Assembly (NCBI GenBank): GCA_016709575.1
Contig: JADJMM010000012.1
Location: 1 to 64,000 of the forward strand
Length of the DNA: 64,000 bases
Reading direction: 5' to 3'
Source: Sphingobacteriaceae bacterium
GTDB taxonomy: Bacteria > Bacteroidota > Bacteroidia > B-17B0 > Aurantibacillaceae
Part shown: in pieces, positions 1 through 10,900 of the stretch
How positions within the stretch are numbered: position 1 is the stretch's first letter
Layout: every line of letters begins with the position of its first letter
Position numbers and translations under genes: made by a program
Notes under the pieces: model-generated
The model's database searches: none
Told to the model about the DNA's origin: nothing
Seen by the model: the letters and a program-made list of their open reading frames with translations, nothing else

Positions 1-2
1 TT

Positions 3-374
3 TGCCAGAATAATGTCATTTACATCAATGGCAGTAGATCCTTTTTCCGTATTCCTGTTTTCGAGGCAATTTGTTACAGTTTCTTTTTAGCTTCGGTTGA
101 CATTACTATTTACTCACCAAACTATAATGTTTTTATTAATGGCCCTCCCGGTAACACCGCCACTAATGCCAAAGAAATACGCGATTATTTAATGGATTTT
201 TACACTGGTAAAAGAGTAGATTATACATTGGATAACCTTGAAGAGTTACTCAAAAAGGACGAAGCTATTTATAAGGAGTTTATGGCTTTATCCCGCAAAA
301 AGAAAAAAGAGCTGGCTACGCGTTTTATCCGAAAATACAAGCAAAAAACACCACGTTTATTTCCCCAAAACTAA
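3..374 (+). CDS. hypothetical protein, C-terminal part (5' end outside window)
   Basis: The reading frame is open from the first bases of the window and stops at 372-374, so only the last 123 residues are present. I recognise no family. The visible part has a short beta-rich stretch (INGPPGNTATNAKEIRDYL around residues 46-64 of the fragment) and then a lysine-rich helical tail with KKKKELATRFIRKYKQK. The tail ends 36 bases before ettA on the same strand. A TATCTTCG box at 384-391 lies between them and suggests that ettA has its own promoter. The N-terminal half is needed for any functional call. Confidence 0.55.
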   Translation, partial: CQNNVIYINGSRSFFRIPVFEAICYSFFLASVDITIYSPNYNVFINGPPGNTATNAKEIRDYLMDFYTGKRVDYTLDNLEELLKKDEAIYKEFMALSRKKKKELATRFIRKYKQKTPRLFPQN

Positions 375-410
375 TCTTTTTATTATCTTCGCCTCTCAAA
401 TTTTACAATT

Positions 411-2102
411 ATGGCAGACGAAGGCAGACAAATAATATTCAGCATGGTGAATGTTTCTAAGATTCACCCTCCACAAAAACAAGTTTTAAAAGATATTTAT
501 ATATCGTTTTACTATGGCGCGAAGATTGGCGTATTAGGTTTAAACGGTTCAGGTAAATCTACATTACTGCGTATTATGGCAGGAATGGATAAAGATTATA
601 TTGGGGAAATTCATCAATCACCGGGTTATTCGGTTGGAATGTTAGAGCAAGAACCAAAGCTTGACGAAACTAAAACCGTAATTGAAATTGTTCGTGAAGG
701 GGCACAAAAACACGTTGATATTTTAAATGAGTTTGAAGAAGTGAACAACAAATTCATGGACGAAGAAATAATGAACGACCCCGATAAAATGGATAAGTTA
801 ATCAATCGTCAAGCGCAATTACAAGAGCTTATTGATAATAACGATTTATGGAATTTAGATAACCGTTTAGAGCGTTCGATGGATGCTTTACGTTGTCCGG
901 AAAGTGATACACCTGTGAAAATATTATCGGGTGGTGAGCGTCGTCGCGTTGCTTTATGCCGTTTATTAATTCAGGAACCGGATATCTTATTTTTAGATGA
1001 GCCAACCAACCACTTGGATGCGGAGAGTGTGGATTGGTTAGAACAACATTTAAAAAATTACAAAGGAACAATCATCGCTGTAACCCACGATAGATATTTC
1101 TTAGATAATGTTGCAGGTTGGATTTTAGAATTAGACAGAGGCGAAGGTATTCCATGGAAAGGAAATTATTCAAGCTGGTTAGAGCAAAAAGGAAACCGCT
1201 TAAAACAAGAAGAGAAAACGGAAAGTAAACGTCAGAAAACATTAGCCCGAGAGTTAGATTGGGTTCGTCAGGGTGTAAAGGGTAGAGGGGTTAAACAAAA
1301 AGCACGTTTAGCGAACTACGAAAAAATGTTGAACGAGGATGTTAAGTCGAAAGAAGAGAAATTAGAGATCTTCATTCCTAACGGTCCGCGACTAGGTTCT
1401 GAAGTTATTGAAGCAATAAATGTGTCGAAAGGTTATGGCGACAGATTACTTTACGAAAACTTAAACTTTAAATTACCTCCTGCGGGAATTGTTGGTATTA
1501 TCGGTCCGAATGGTGCCGGTAAAACTACATTGTTCAAAATGATTATGGGTCAGGAAAAACCGAACAGTGGAGAATTTAAGGTTGGCCCGACAGTAAAAAT
1601 TTCATACGTTGATCAAACGCATAAAGATATTGATCCGAATAAAACTGTGTATGATGTTGTGAGTGGTGGATTAGATAATTTATTGGTGGAAGGAAAATCA
1701 TTCAACTCACGCGCTTATATTTCACGTTTCAACTTTAATGGTGCCGATCAGGGGAAAAAGTGTAGTGTTTTATCAGGTGGAGAAAGAAATCGTTTGCATT
1801 TAGCGTTAGCTTTAAAAGAAGGTGGTAACGTTTTGTTACTAGATGAGCCTACCAATGATTTAGATGTAAATACATTACGTGCATTAGAAGAAGGTTTAGA
1901 AAACTTTGCTGGTTGCGGTGTAATTATTAGTCACGATAGATGGTTCTTAGATAGAGTTTGTACTCACATCTTAGCATTTGAAGGCGATAGTAGTGTTTAT
2001 TGGTTCGAAGGCGGATACAGTGAATACGAAGAGAACCGTAAAAAACGTTTAGGGAATGTAGAACCAAAACGTCCGAGATATAAAAAATTAGCGGCCTCTT
2101 AA
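411..2102 (+). CDS. ettA: energy-dependent translational throttle protein EttA (ABC-F ATPase)
   Basis: A soluble ABC-F protein of 563 residues with two nucleotide-binding domains and no membrane segment. In the family it binds the ribosomal E site and couples ATP/ADP ratio to the start of elongation. Domain 1 shows Walker A GLNGSGKST (43-51), signature LSGGE (about 171) and Walker B ILFLDEPTNHLD. The linker (about 245-310) is charged and helical, as in the P-site-tRNA-interacting arm. Domain 2 has GPNGAGKTT (about 364) and a second LSGGE (about 453). Length and N-terminus match EttA of other bacteria, which favours EttA over Uup or other ABC-F members. The frame is intact and a strong terminator follows. 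Confidence 0.95.
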   Translation: MADEGRQIIFSMVNVSKIHPPQKQVLKDIYISFYYGAKIGVLGLNGSGKSTLLRIMAGMDKDYIGEIHQSPGYSVGMLEQEPKLDETKTVIEIVREGAQKHVDILNEFEEVNNKFMDEEIMNDPDKMDKLINRQAQLQELIDNNDLWNLDNRLERSMDALRCPESDTPVKILSGGERRRVALCRLLIQEPDILFLDEPTNHLDAESVDWLEQHLKNYKGTIIAVTHDRYFLDNVAGWILELDRGEGIPWKGNYSSWLEQKGNRLKQEEKTESKRQKTLARELDWVRQGVKGRGVKQKARLANYEKMLNEDVKSKEEKLEIFIPNGPRLGSEVIEAINVSKGYGDRLLYENLNFKLPPAGIVGIIGPNGAGKTTLFKMIMGQEKPNSGEFKVGPTVKISYVDQTHKDIDPNKTVYDVVSGGLDNLLVEGKSFNSRAYISRFNFNGADQGKKCSVLSGGERNRLHLALALKEGGNVLLLDEPTNDLDVNTLRALEEGLENFAGCGVIISHDRWFLDRVCTHILAFEGDSSVYWFEGGYSEYEENRKKRLGNVEPKRPRYKKLAAS

Positions 2103-2117
2103 AAAGTATAGAGCATA

Positions 2118-2148
2118 AAAAACCCCGAGGGATACTCGGGGTTTTTTA
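2118..2148 (+). terminator. rho-independent terminator after ettA
   Basis: Stem CCCCGAG (2123-2129) pairs with CTCGGGG (2135-2141) around a five-base loop, followed by a T run. An A run on the other side means it could also serve the convergent cold-shock gene. Confidence 0.9.
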
Positions 2149-2175
2149 TTAAAAGGATAATTAATATATTAAATA

Positions 2176-2364
2176 TTAAGCAAGTTTAACTCTAACTGCA
2201 TTTACTCCTTTTTACCTTCTTCTAATTCAAAGTAACTTCATCATTTTCTTTAATTGGTTCTAGAAGATTTGTAACGTGTACGAAGTACTCATTTCCTGAT
2301 TCTCCATCTTTAATAAAGCCAAAACCTTTAGCTGTATTAAAAATTTTACTGTTCCTTTATTCAT
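2176..2364 (-). CDS. cold-shock domain protein (CspA family), interrupted by three 1-base deletions
   Basis: Reading leftward from ATG at 2364, three single-base corrections give a complete cold-shock protein of about 63 residues. It has MNKGTVKFFN at the start, the RNP1-type KGFGFI and RNP2-type YFVHV motifs, and ends in VRVKLA. The three losses fall in a T run, a T run and an A run, which points to sequencing error and not to decay. Family members are single beta-barrel RNA chaperones that bind single-stranded nucleic acid. No intact frame exists in the sequence as given, so automated callers would miss it. It shares the terminator region with ettA, facing it. Confidence 0.8.
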
Positions 2365-2432
2365 TTTGTTTTTAAATTTGTTTCAGCTAAAATACAAATA
2401 AATTTTTACTTGCAACAACTTTTCAACATTTT

Positions 2433-3629
2433 TTAATAAGCGTAATCGCTTAAGTACTCGAAAGTTACGCCTAATTTGCCGTTTTTGCAGATGCTGGCCC
2501 TTTCAATAATGTTATCTGCGTCGGCACCCAAAATACTTGGCAATACTCTTTCAGTTAAATCTTTTCCAAAATCATCACTGGCATCACGGTAACTCTAAGG
2601 CAAATTATCTACTGCCATAACTTAAATGGTTTCTTTATTAAAAGGAAGATCTTCTTTATTAGTCCGCATATTGTAACCATAAAATGGTTGCGCAATTGTA
2701 CTAGAACGAATAGTAGTTGGAACAGAACCGTCCATATCACAAGTAATATCTGCTACAACACTAATATGAAAATCCTGCGCCTTAATATCTTCTGTTGTAA
2801 ACATTTTTGGTGAACGCGGATCCCAATAGTGAGCCGAAATATACAAATCTGTTACTTTAGTAAAGGCCGGGAATTTAGAAACAAATTTTTCCGGATGTTT
2901 GAAAAAATCATTCAAATCAAAATTGTGATCATTCGGCATCTCCACATAATCGCGGGGGTTCAACTGACAATACACCGGTTCTCTAAAACTATTCAATAAA
3001 AATTCTTCTGCAGTCACTTTACGGATACGCAAAGCACTTAATGTTTCAATAGCGCCATTCGCAACTCGTCCGCCACCCGTTAAAGCAATTTTTATATTGG
3101 GAAGTTTAACACGTTTTAATTCCTCTTCCATTTCAGCGCGGTCGCGACATAAATGTGCAGGTTTAATTCGGAACAAATCATATTTTAAACCATAACCTAA
3201 AATTCCATTATAAGCACCAACCACACCGGCAAATCGTCCGAAACCAATAATACGATTGCCGTTTTTATCGGTCAAGGTTTCGTAATCTATCATTTGCACT
3301 TTTTTCTCAATCAAAGCTTTCATTAACTTTTGGTTATGCGATTGCTTTTTGATGGTGTGAGAAAAGAAAAAATATTTTTTACCTGGAATGAGTTTCTCAA
3401 GAGGCACTTCTTTAACCCCATCAACACATCACAATCACCAAGGTCTTCCTGTAAAGTTACGCCAAAGGCAGTATATTCATCATCACTGTAACAACGCACT
3501 GGGCTGAACAACTATTTCAAGGTTATTATTTTTAACAACTAAATCAGAACAGATTAGCGGCGTTAAGGGAACTCGCTTATCCGGCGGGTTTTTTTCCTCT
3601 CTTAAAACACCTATCTTTATTTTTTTCAT
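2433..3629 (-). CDS. alanine dehydrogenase / saccharopine dehydrogenase-like NAD(P) oxidoreductase, frameshifted
   Basis: ATG at 3629 opens MKKIKIGVLREEKNPPDKRV, the N-terminal motif of the alanine dehydrogenase / transhydrogenase / saccharopine reductase superfamily. The rest of the N domain, including FFSHTIKKQSHN and the middle motif GRFAGVVGAYNG, lies in the next frame. A Rossmann-like segment IALTGGGRVANGAIE follows. The C-terminus (VMAVDNLP, then SICKNGKLGVTFEYL, stop at 2433) is in another frame. Joined, the protein is about 398 residues, the usual length. Breaks lie near 3490, 3410 and 2590-2630; the last cluster includes an in-frame TAA, so some loss may be real. In this family lysine/2-oxoglutarate or alanine/pyruvate are substrates; which applies here cannot be told. 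Confidence 0.75.
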
Positions 3630-3699
3630 AACAAGTTAAATTTCTAATACAAAAGTAGTGTTTAATAGGGGATAAAAAATAGATTTTTTTGCTTCACAT

Positions 3700-5110
3700 T
3701 TGTGATGTGAGTTCTGTTTTAGCAACGTTCTCTCGCAAAAGGCTATAGCATCACTAAAAAATACTGCCCGCTGCTTTAAAACAAGACGCTATTATTATAA
3801 AAGATGCCATTTTAAAAATGCACCCCGCTATTGGTCTGTATAAGCCCAAATTGTATTACGAAAATCTATTTGAAAAATTTATTTCAAGCTTAACCGATAG
3901 TTTAACTGAGAAACAATTCAGAATCCGCATAAAAACAATATTTGATGAATTACATTGTGGGCATACCGGTTACTTATTCAAAAGCATTCAATAAGGCCAT
4001 AAAGCCAATGAAGTTGAATTTCCTTCCTTATTATTTAGTAGCTGTAGATAATAAACTGTATTCGGTAATGGCTGTAAATTCAAAAAAGGATAGCGCTATT
4101 AAACAAGGTTCTGAAGTTTTAAAAATAAATAATATTCCAAGCGACTCCATTTTAAATTATTCGCGCCGTATGATTTCGGCGGATGGTTTTGTAACCACTA
4201 GTAAAAATTTATTCATTACAACCGGCGTAAATTATTTTATCCGAGTTTGTTTGGAAGACCTGATTCTTTTTTAATTGAAACTAAAAGGGCAGATGAAATA
4301 AAAACAGACTACGTTAAAGCCTGTAATCTAAAAACATTACCCGTTTTACCTGTAGGCTTAAGAGAAGACTCTTTGTTGCGAAAACATAAACGCGCTAATA
4401 TTAGTGAAGGATATATAGGAGGTGACAAAAAAGTTTTCGTATTAAAAGTTAAATCCTTCAAATCATCGCGATATAAAAAAGTATATAGAAAAGTTTTCAG
4501 AAACCTTCGTAAAAACAAAACAGAACATCTGGTAATTGATTTAAGGAATAACGGTGGAGGAAATCTGGAAAACAGTTATAAACTAGTAAAGTATTTACTC
4601 GATTCGGAGCAAACGGTAACTTTTGAAATCTCACGTAAAAAATTATCCTGAAAAAATATACACGGGGAAACTTGGCTTTTAAAATCACAAAATTTGTCTT
4701 AAAACCACTGGCGAAAGAAAGTGAATGGCGATAGTACTTGGTTCACTGAGAAAATGACCATCTAAAAGGAAACGTACAATGGTAAAGTGTATGTTTTAAT
4801 TAATGGAGGAACATTTTCTGCCTCCTGCGTAGTGGCTTCATATTTAAAAGAAAGCAAACGTGCAATTATTATTGGTTCAGAAAGTGGTGGAACGAATGAA
4901 GGTTGTAACGCGGGCATTACGCCGTATTACACTTTGCCTAATACTCAATTAAAAGTACGGGTGCCGGCCTTCAGGATTATTCACAATATAAATCCTACCT
5001 TAACCGGCCGTGGCATATTGCCCGATTACCAAATAAAGTATAGTTTTGAAGATATTCTAAAACGCAAGGATTTAGAAATGAAATTTGTAAATGAATTAAC
5101 ATCAAAATAA
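3700..5110 (+). CDS. S41 family (C-terminal processing-type) serine peptidase, frameshifted
   Basis: Pieces in three frames join into one secreted peptidase of about 460 residues. The N-terminal helical part contains MHPAIGLY and DELHCGHT. A PDZ-like segment follows (SAIKQGSEVLKINN). The S41 core has LVIDLRNNGGG and, after a gap, the catalytic region NGGTFSASCVVASYLK, with the serine of GTFSAS as the expected nucleophile, and GSESGGTNEG. The start is uncertain because the first 60 bases are themselves frame-broken; a signal peptide is likely. Breaks lie near 3965, 4250, 4640 and 4770. It ends one base before the next gene, so the two are probably co-transcribed. Substrate unknown. Confidence 0.72.
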
Positions 5111-5111
5111 A

Positions 5112-6638
5112 ATGAAAAACACAATTAAAACTATTGCTCTTCTCTTAATAACAAATTTATGTTTAGCGCAAGGCAATTTCATTAAGGATAGTCTGGATTC
5201 TTATATAAACCGTGAAATGAAACGGTGGAATTTACCGGGCATTGCCATTGCCATTGTAAAAGATGGAAAAGTAATTGTTTCTAAAGGTTATGGAGTAGCT
5301 GATGTTTCAAAGAACACACCTGTATCTGAGAACACAGTATTTCAAATTGCTTCGTGCAGTAAAGCCTTTACCGGGACTTCATTGCGCCCTACTAGAGCAT
5401 TATGGCAAGTTAAATTTAGATGATAAGGTAAAGTATTTACCTTATTTTAAAATGAATGAGTGAAGAGTATCGTACTGAGAATACTACTATAAGGGATGTA
5501 TTATCGCACCGTATTGGTTTCGGTACTTTTCAAAGTGATTTTTTAAACTGGAACACTGTTCGCCCACGAAAAGATTTAATTGCTAATATGGTTAATGTAA
5601 CCCCTAAATATGGTTTTCGTGAGCATTATGGTTATTGTAATTTAGGGTTTTTAACAGCCGGAGAAATTATCCCTGCAGTAACAGATACTACTTGGGACGA
5701 TTATTTGAAATTCCATTATTTTACACCACTCGGAATGAAAAATACATCTACTACTTATAAAGATTTTATGGCGGCGCAAAACGCTTCGCATGCTTACACC
5801 TTGGTGGATGGAAAAATTACAGAATTAGTTCCTGCAAACGTAGATAATTTAGGGCCCGCCGGTTCAATTTCTTCAAGTGTAAACGACATGAGTAAATGGA
5901 TACTTATGCAATTAGCTAATGGAAAATATAACGGTAAAGAAATAGTGCCGTCAGCCGTAATTCAGAAAACAAGAATGTCGAACACCATTGTAGGAAATGG
6001 CCCGGGAAAAGGACATAATTTTGAAACGTATGGTTTAGGTTGGTTTTTAAAGGATGAAGGTGGTAAAAAATAATTGAACACGATGGTGGTGCAAATGGTT
6101 TTTAAGTAAAACTGTTTTAATTCCGGAAGAGAATATGGGCTTTGTTATTTTAACGAATAGTGATGCTCAATACTTATTTGAAGCTCTGGGTAAGGTTTTG
6201 GTACGAGAAATAACTAAACAGTCTTATTTTGATTACAGCCCTTCTTATTTTACGGGGTTCAGTGCTAACACAAAAGGTGATAATACTAAAATTAGCGAAT
6301 GGCGTAAAAAGTCAGCAGCATATAAATCAAAACCTGAAGAGTATAAAAAACTGGAAGGCACTTATAGTAATAAAGTGTATGGAAAAATTACGATTGTAGC
6401 TAAAGACAAATTTGCAGAAGTAAGTTTTGAATTTCATCCGAACTATAAAGCAAAATTGCAATACACAAGTGTAAATACATTATTGATCGAATATAATGAT
6501 CCTGTATTAGGCGTTAAAGAAATTAATTATAACGAACCGAATAAAACCATTGAAATAAGAGTGAACGATTTTGTGGATATGGATCCGTATCTGTTTACTA
6601 AATGTAATGTCAGTTCGAGCGAAGTCGAGAACGTTTAG
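5112..6638 (+). CDS. beta-lactamase-fold serine hydrolase (class C / penicillin-binding protein related), frameshifted
   Basis: ATG at 5112 is followed by a signal peptide ending LCLAQG. The catalytic motifs of the class C beta-lactamase/DD-peptidase fold are visible: SCSK (S-x-x-K, nucleophile serine), the tyrosine motif YCN in EHYGYCNLGF, and a final HDGG. A C-terminal beta-rich domain of about 100 residues (EEYKKLEGTYSNKVYG) resembles the DUF3471-type extension found on such hydrolases. Two breaks (about 5400-5455 and 6070-6120) split it into three frames; joined length is about 505. Family members hydrolyse peptides, esters or amides, and true beta-lactam resistance should not be assumed. 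It lies directly behind the S41 peptidase. Confidence 0.8.
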
Positions 6639-6675
6639 TATTCAAAATAGGTCTCGACTACGCTCGACATGACAG
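6609..6675. repeat. inverted pair of REP-like palindromic units between convergent genes
   Basis: Two 23-base units, 6609-6631 and the reverse complement of 6653-6675, agree at 20 positions and share the core TCGAGCGnAGTCGAGA. They face each other around a 21-base spacer. The left unit forms the last codons of the serine hydrolase. The pair can fold into a long hairpin and sits where two genes converge, so transcription termination is a plausible role. Confidence 0.75.
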
Positions 6676-6680
6676 TTGTT

Positions 6681-7205
6681 CTATAACGGCTCAATAGCGT
6701 TAACCATTTCAGTCAACTCTTTTTCGGAAGTGGAGTTGAGTAGGTCCATGTTTTCTTGCCAAGCGTAAATAAGATAGCAGTGACCTTCTGTTGCTTTTGT
6801 AATGTATCGGATACAATTGTAAGAAGCCTTTTTAGCTTTTACGTCATAAAAATTAGAGCGGCGTTTTTCGAAAGCGAAATTTTTGTTCGTTCCTTTTTCT
6901 ACTTTCTCAACATTTTCAAAATGCAATGCCCCAACAAATTCGCGTTTAGTAGAATCTAATCCGCCTTTTGCGATTGGGTAAACTATTACATTAAATTTTC
7001 CGTTTTTGTGAGGTTTGCTGAATGAAACACCTGAACAGCGACATAATTCGTTTCCTTTTTCATCCCAATTTAATAAGCCTCCAAATTCGTTCGCAGTCCA
7101 GCTTTCGGGAGTTGTGTATTTTAATTTTAATATTTTTGATTTTACGGTTTGTGAGAATGTGTAAGAGCTGATTAAAATCAGTGTAAATAAGAGTATTTTT
7201 TTCAT
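6681..7205 (-). CDS. hypothetical secreted protein
   Basis: 174 residues with a clear signal peptide (MKKILLFTLILISSYTFSQ, cleavage after about residue 19). The mature part is about 155 residues of mixed alpha/beta character, with CRCSGVSFSKPHKNG near the middle and a conserved-looking GHCYLIYAWQE segment close to the end. I do not recognise the family; it resembles small periplasmic proteins that follow housekeeping genes in Bacteroidota. The frame is intact. It is transcribed toward the serine hydrolase and separated from it by the palindromic repeat. Confidence 0.7.
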   Translation of the reverse strand: MKKILLFTLILISSYTFSQTVKSKILKLKYTTPESWTANEFGGLLNWDEKGNELCRCSGVSFSKPHKNGKFNVIVYPIAKGGLDSTKREFVGALHFENVEKVEKGTNKNFAFEKRRSNFYDVKAKKASYNCIRYITKATEGHCYLIYAWQENMDLLNSTSEKELTEMVNAIEPL

Positions 7206-7291
7206 TTTTTTTTGAATTTAGGATGAAGCGTACTTGTTCTGCTTCATCCGTTAAATATATTAAAAATGGTAAAATCCCCTTTAAATTGTAG

Positions 7292-7299
7292 TATCTTTG
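7292..7299 (+). promoter_or_regulatory. Bacteroidota -7 promoter box of the tmRNA gene
   Basis: TATCTTTG is an exact match to the TAnnTTTG -7 element of the main Bacteroidota sigma factor. It lies 21 bases before the mature tmRNA 5' end, which leaves room for a short leader removed by RNase P. Confidence 0.6.
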
Positions 7300-7320
7300 T
7301 TAAAAGTTCTTTTACAAATT

Positions 7321-7587
7321 GGGCCCGACCGGTTTTGACAGTGAGCGCGGTGGGTAAGCTAAGCATGTAGTGCGTTGTGGATATGGCACTTTAATACTAA
7401 TTCTCAAAACTATAATTGGCGAAGATAACTCTTACGCTATGGCTGCTTAATCAACTCAGTTGATTCGGCCTTCGCAAACTCAGTAGCGTCTCTGCTTAGC
7501 GATTGAGAGCTTGCATCATAAAATGGCAGGTTGTTTTGGTGATGATGTTACCCAATGCAATAGGGTTCGACTCCCTGCGGGTCCACC
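7321..7587 (+). ncRNA. ssrA: transfer-messenger RNA (tmRNA)
   Basis: The 5' end GGGCCCG pairs perfectly (one G-U) with CGGGTCC at 7578-7584 to make the seven-base acceptor stem, with A73 next. The T arm GGGTTCGACTCCC is canonical. The tag frame is visible: GGCGAAGATAACTCTTACGC and on to a TAA at about 7448, encoding GEDNSYAMAA after the resume alanine, the usual Bacteroidota tag type. tmRNA with SmpB rescues stalled ribosomes and marks the nascent chain for proteolysis. Length about 267 is short for tmRNA but the tRNA-like and tag parts are complete. CCA is not encoded (CCT). Such 3' ends are common integration sites. Confidence 0.93.
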
Positions 7588-7589
7588 TG

Positions 7590-7626
7590 AAGGGACAAAG
7601 CAATATTTTTGTTTTGTCCCTTTTTC
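7590..7626 (+). terminator. terminator of the tmRNA gene
   Basis: AGGGACAAA (7591-7599) pairs with TTTGTCCCT (7613-7621) around a 13-base loop, followed by a T run. Confidence 0.85.
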
Positions 7627-7688
7627 TATTTGCCCTGTAATCCTTATCATTAAAGGATTTTTATTGATTTATGTTTTAAAACTGAGAG

Positions 7689-7751
7689 TTCGAACTTTTT
7701 ACGGAAAATCACGTTTTTAGCCTTGTATCATTCAGGGATTCGAACTTTTTA
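7689..7751. repeat. 13-base direct repeats with tRNA T-loop sequence; possible attachment-site remnant
   Basis: TTCGAACTTTTTA occurs at 7689-7701 and again at 7739-7751. The second copy is part of AGGGATTCGAAC (7734-7745), which is identical to 26466-26477 inside the 3' part of tRNA-Ser at the far end of the accessory block. The rest of 7627-7822 is AT-rich with no gene that I can see. An att remnant is an inference; TTCGAAC is also simply the reverse of common T-loop sequence. Confidence 0.4.
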
Positions 7752-7822
7752 GATTCTTTTTTTACATTTTGGTATATTTTTGTCCTTTTTTAATTCTCTT
7801 TTTAATTACCTCGAGATTACTT

Positions 7823-7930
7823 TTAAGACACTTCCACAGTTAAAGAAAAGTTTTCTCCTTTTTGGTTATTAAATGAAGATAAGGTCAATAATGATATGCT
7901 GACTAGTGCGAAAAAGAGTAGTTGTTTCAT
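7823..7930 (-). CDS. short secreted protein or truncated gene at the end of the efflux operon
   Basis: ATG at 7930 overlaps the last bases of the RND permease region (its stop is at 7932-7934), so it is positioned as the last gene of the operon. It encodes 35 residues: a good signal peptide (MKQLLFFALVSISLLTLSS) and then NNQKGENFSLTVEVS before TAA. A signal peptide with only 16 mature residues suggests that the gene is cut short; the mature start looks like the first beta strand of a small secreted domain. No continuing frame of reasonable length is visible in the next 200 bases, so the loss seems larger than one base. Confidence 0.45.
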   Translation of the reverse strand: MKQLLFFALVSISLLTLSSFNNQKGENFSLTVEVS

Positions 7931-7931
7931 T

Positions 7932-10900
7932 TTAATTCGTTTTTCTATTTGCAATTTTTTCTTTTAGTCGGTCTACTAAATAATAAACCATTGGCACTAA
8001 ATAAACAGTTAATATCAATGATGAAAAAAGTCCACCAATAATTACCCAAGCCAATCCGTTCTTCCATTCACTTGCTGTTCCTTTGCCAAGGGCAATTGGC
8101 AACATTCCTATAATCATTGCTATGGTTGTCATTAAGATTGGACGCATACGACCTTTTCCGGCAATGATTAATGCTTCTTTGAAATGTTTTCCCTCCGCCT
8201 TCAATTGATTTGTAAAGTCTACAATTAAAATGGCATTTTTTACTACTAATCCCATGAGCATAATCAATCCAAGCAAAGCAAATAAACTAAGATTGTTTAA
8301 TGATAAATTCAATGCTAAAAACGCACCAATAGCTGCCACAGGAATTGAAAACAATACAACAAATGGGTAAACGAAACTATCATATAAAGCCACCATGATT
8401 AAATAAATCAGTAGAAACGAAATTAATAGAACAGAACCTAATGCGCCAAAACTATCATTTTGTCTTTTGATATCACTTCCCCAAGTCATTTGAATTTCAT
8501 CGGGTAAAGGATTGTTTTTAAGATAAGCTACTACATCATCGGCAACTGTTCCCGAAGGTCTGCCAAGTGCGTCAGATGTAAGCGTTACCGCTGGCTGACG
8601 ATCTTTTCTTTCCAATAAGGATGGTGAATTATCTCGTTCTACCGTTGCAAACTGCGATACTTCTACAGGTAACCCCATTGGATTAACAATTGAGAGGCGT
8701 TGTACATCTTCATAGCTTTGTCTACTGTAACCGTCAAACCAAATTCTTACAGGATATTCTGTTCCGTTTTCTGTTAATGTTGCATCGTCATTGCCAGTAA
8801 AAGCTGTTCTTAAATTCATTCCAACATAAGCTGTCGTTAATCCTAAACGCTGCATTTTATCTTTATCAGGAATGATTTTGTATTCAGGACTACCTTGTTC
8901 TACAGATAAACGAACATTATCTGACCCCGCTATTTTTTCAATCACCGATTTTAATTCATTTCCTGTTTTCATTACCAAATCTAAATTGCTTCCGCTTAAA
9001 GTAATTTCTATAGGGGCTGAACGGGGTATCAATCCTAAAGCAGCCATTGAATAATTTATTCGGGGGAATTTCACTTTTAATTCTTCCCTCAATTTTTTCA
9101 TAAACTTTTCAGTAGGCTGTTTGTTGCGTTCTTTAGCAGATTTTAGCTGAATAGTAAATTCAGTTTTATTCGCTGATCCTACACCTAAACTTCCAATGCC
9201 AGTACTTGGACCACCTATATTACTAAACACGGTAGACACATCTGCTTGTTTGATAATATACGTTTCGATTTTTTTGGCAACTAAATTGTTTTGCTGAATG
9301 GAAGTTGATTTGTCAAACTCCAAAGCCAAACGAAATTTACCCTGATCTCCGGTAGAGATAAGCTCTTTACCAATGATACCTTGTTTCATTATTCCCAAAG
9401 TAACAGCGAAAAGTACAAGAACTATTCCTGTAAAAATTAACTTATGACTAAGTATCCATTCTAATTGTTTGCCATACCAATTGGTGAATTTTTCTAATTG
9501 ATGTTCAAAGCCAAGTAAAAAACGATTGAAGAAGTTGGTAGGTTGTAAATCCTCTTTCTTGCCTATTCTTGAAGCTAACCAAGGTGTAAGCGTAAAGCCT
9601 ACCAATAAACTTGTTAGCGTAGATGTTACAACAACTACCGAAAATTGTTTGAGCATATCCGCAACAAATACTTGTAAAAACAATATCGGTAGAAACACAA
9701 CCACGTCAACCAAAGTGATCGACAATGCGGAAAATCCAATTTCCATACGTCCATCCATTGAGGCAGTGCGTTTTTCTTTTCCCATATCTAAATGCCTTTG
9801 AATGTTTTCCAATACCACTGTTGCATCATCAACCAAGATTCCAATAATTAAAGACATGGCGAGCAAGGTCATTAAATTTAAAGTGTATCCTAAAAGCCAC
9901 ATAACTGCAAATGCTGTAACCAACGAAGTAGGGATAGCGATGATAACAATTAATGAATTTCTAAAACTTCGTAAAAATAAAAGCATCACTAACGAAACCA
10001 ATATAACCGCTAAACCTAAATCAAATACAACAGAATTAACTGCTGCAATTGTATTATCAGTACTATCATCTGCAATGATGAATTTTACAGCTGAATTACT
10101 GTTTTGCGCTTCAATGCTTTTAAATTTTGCACGAACCATTTTTGAAACATCAACGGCATTTGCATCGCCTTGTTTTTTTAATAGAATGCCAATGCCATCT
10201 TTTCCATTGTATCTGCTGATAGATGTTGTTTCCTTAATTCCATCAACAACCTGAGCAATATCTTTTACATAAACAGGGCTGCTGGGCATTGGCATAGCAA
10301 TCTGAACATTTTTTATGTCATCAATTGTAGCAAATTTTCCTGTTAAACGAACTGAGTTATTCTCCTGGTCCGTTTGTACTTTCCCGGCAGGTAAGTCTAA
10401 ACCTGAACGATTAATTGCCTCAACAACTTGATACAATGAAATTTTATATAGTTTTAATTTATCTCGGTTTGCTTTAACCTGTATCTCTTTCTTCGCCACC
10501 CAAAATGGTAAGCTCTGCAACCCCTTTTTATTTGTTGAATTTGAGGAAGATATTCATCTTTCATTTTTTGAAAAAACTCTGTTGCAGGCAAGTTACTTGT
10601 TGCACTAATGGACATGATTGGTAAATCATTTGGGGAAACTTTACTCATCACCGGACTTAAAATATCCTGTGGTAAATCTTTGCGAATATTGTCAATATAG
10701 CGTTGTGCATCCTGCATGGTTTTATCCAAATCAGTTCCATATTTTAAATTGGCAATGATGATAGATGCATTTGGTAAGGATTTAGTTACCAAATAATCCA
10801 CTCCTTCTAAGTTAGAAAAAGCATCCTCTATTTTTCTTGACACCGAAGTTTCTACTTCGTTGGGCTCTGCTCCGGGATACACCGTTTTAATAACCACAAC

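Noticed and set aside
238..435. 65-residue plus-strand frame overlapping ettA start
   Set aside because: Alternative frame of the C-terminal fragment that ends at 374; ettA has a standard start at 411.
5112..6638. Beta-lactam resistance gene
   Set aside because: Only the general serine-hydrolase fold motifs are present; most such proteins are peptidases or esterases.
7511..7720. 69-residue plus-strand frame
   Set aside because: It lies inside the tmRNA and its terminator.
7932..7945. Insertion-site duplication between the RND gene and the short secreted frame
   Set aside because: The two simply overlap as neighbouring operon genes; no duplicated sequence is visible.
8872..10254. Plus-strand frames of 60-150 residues
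   Set aside because: Shadows of the RND permease on the other strand; composition does not look like protein.
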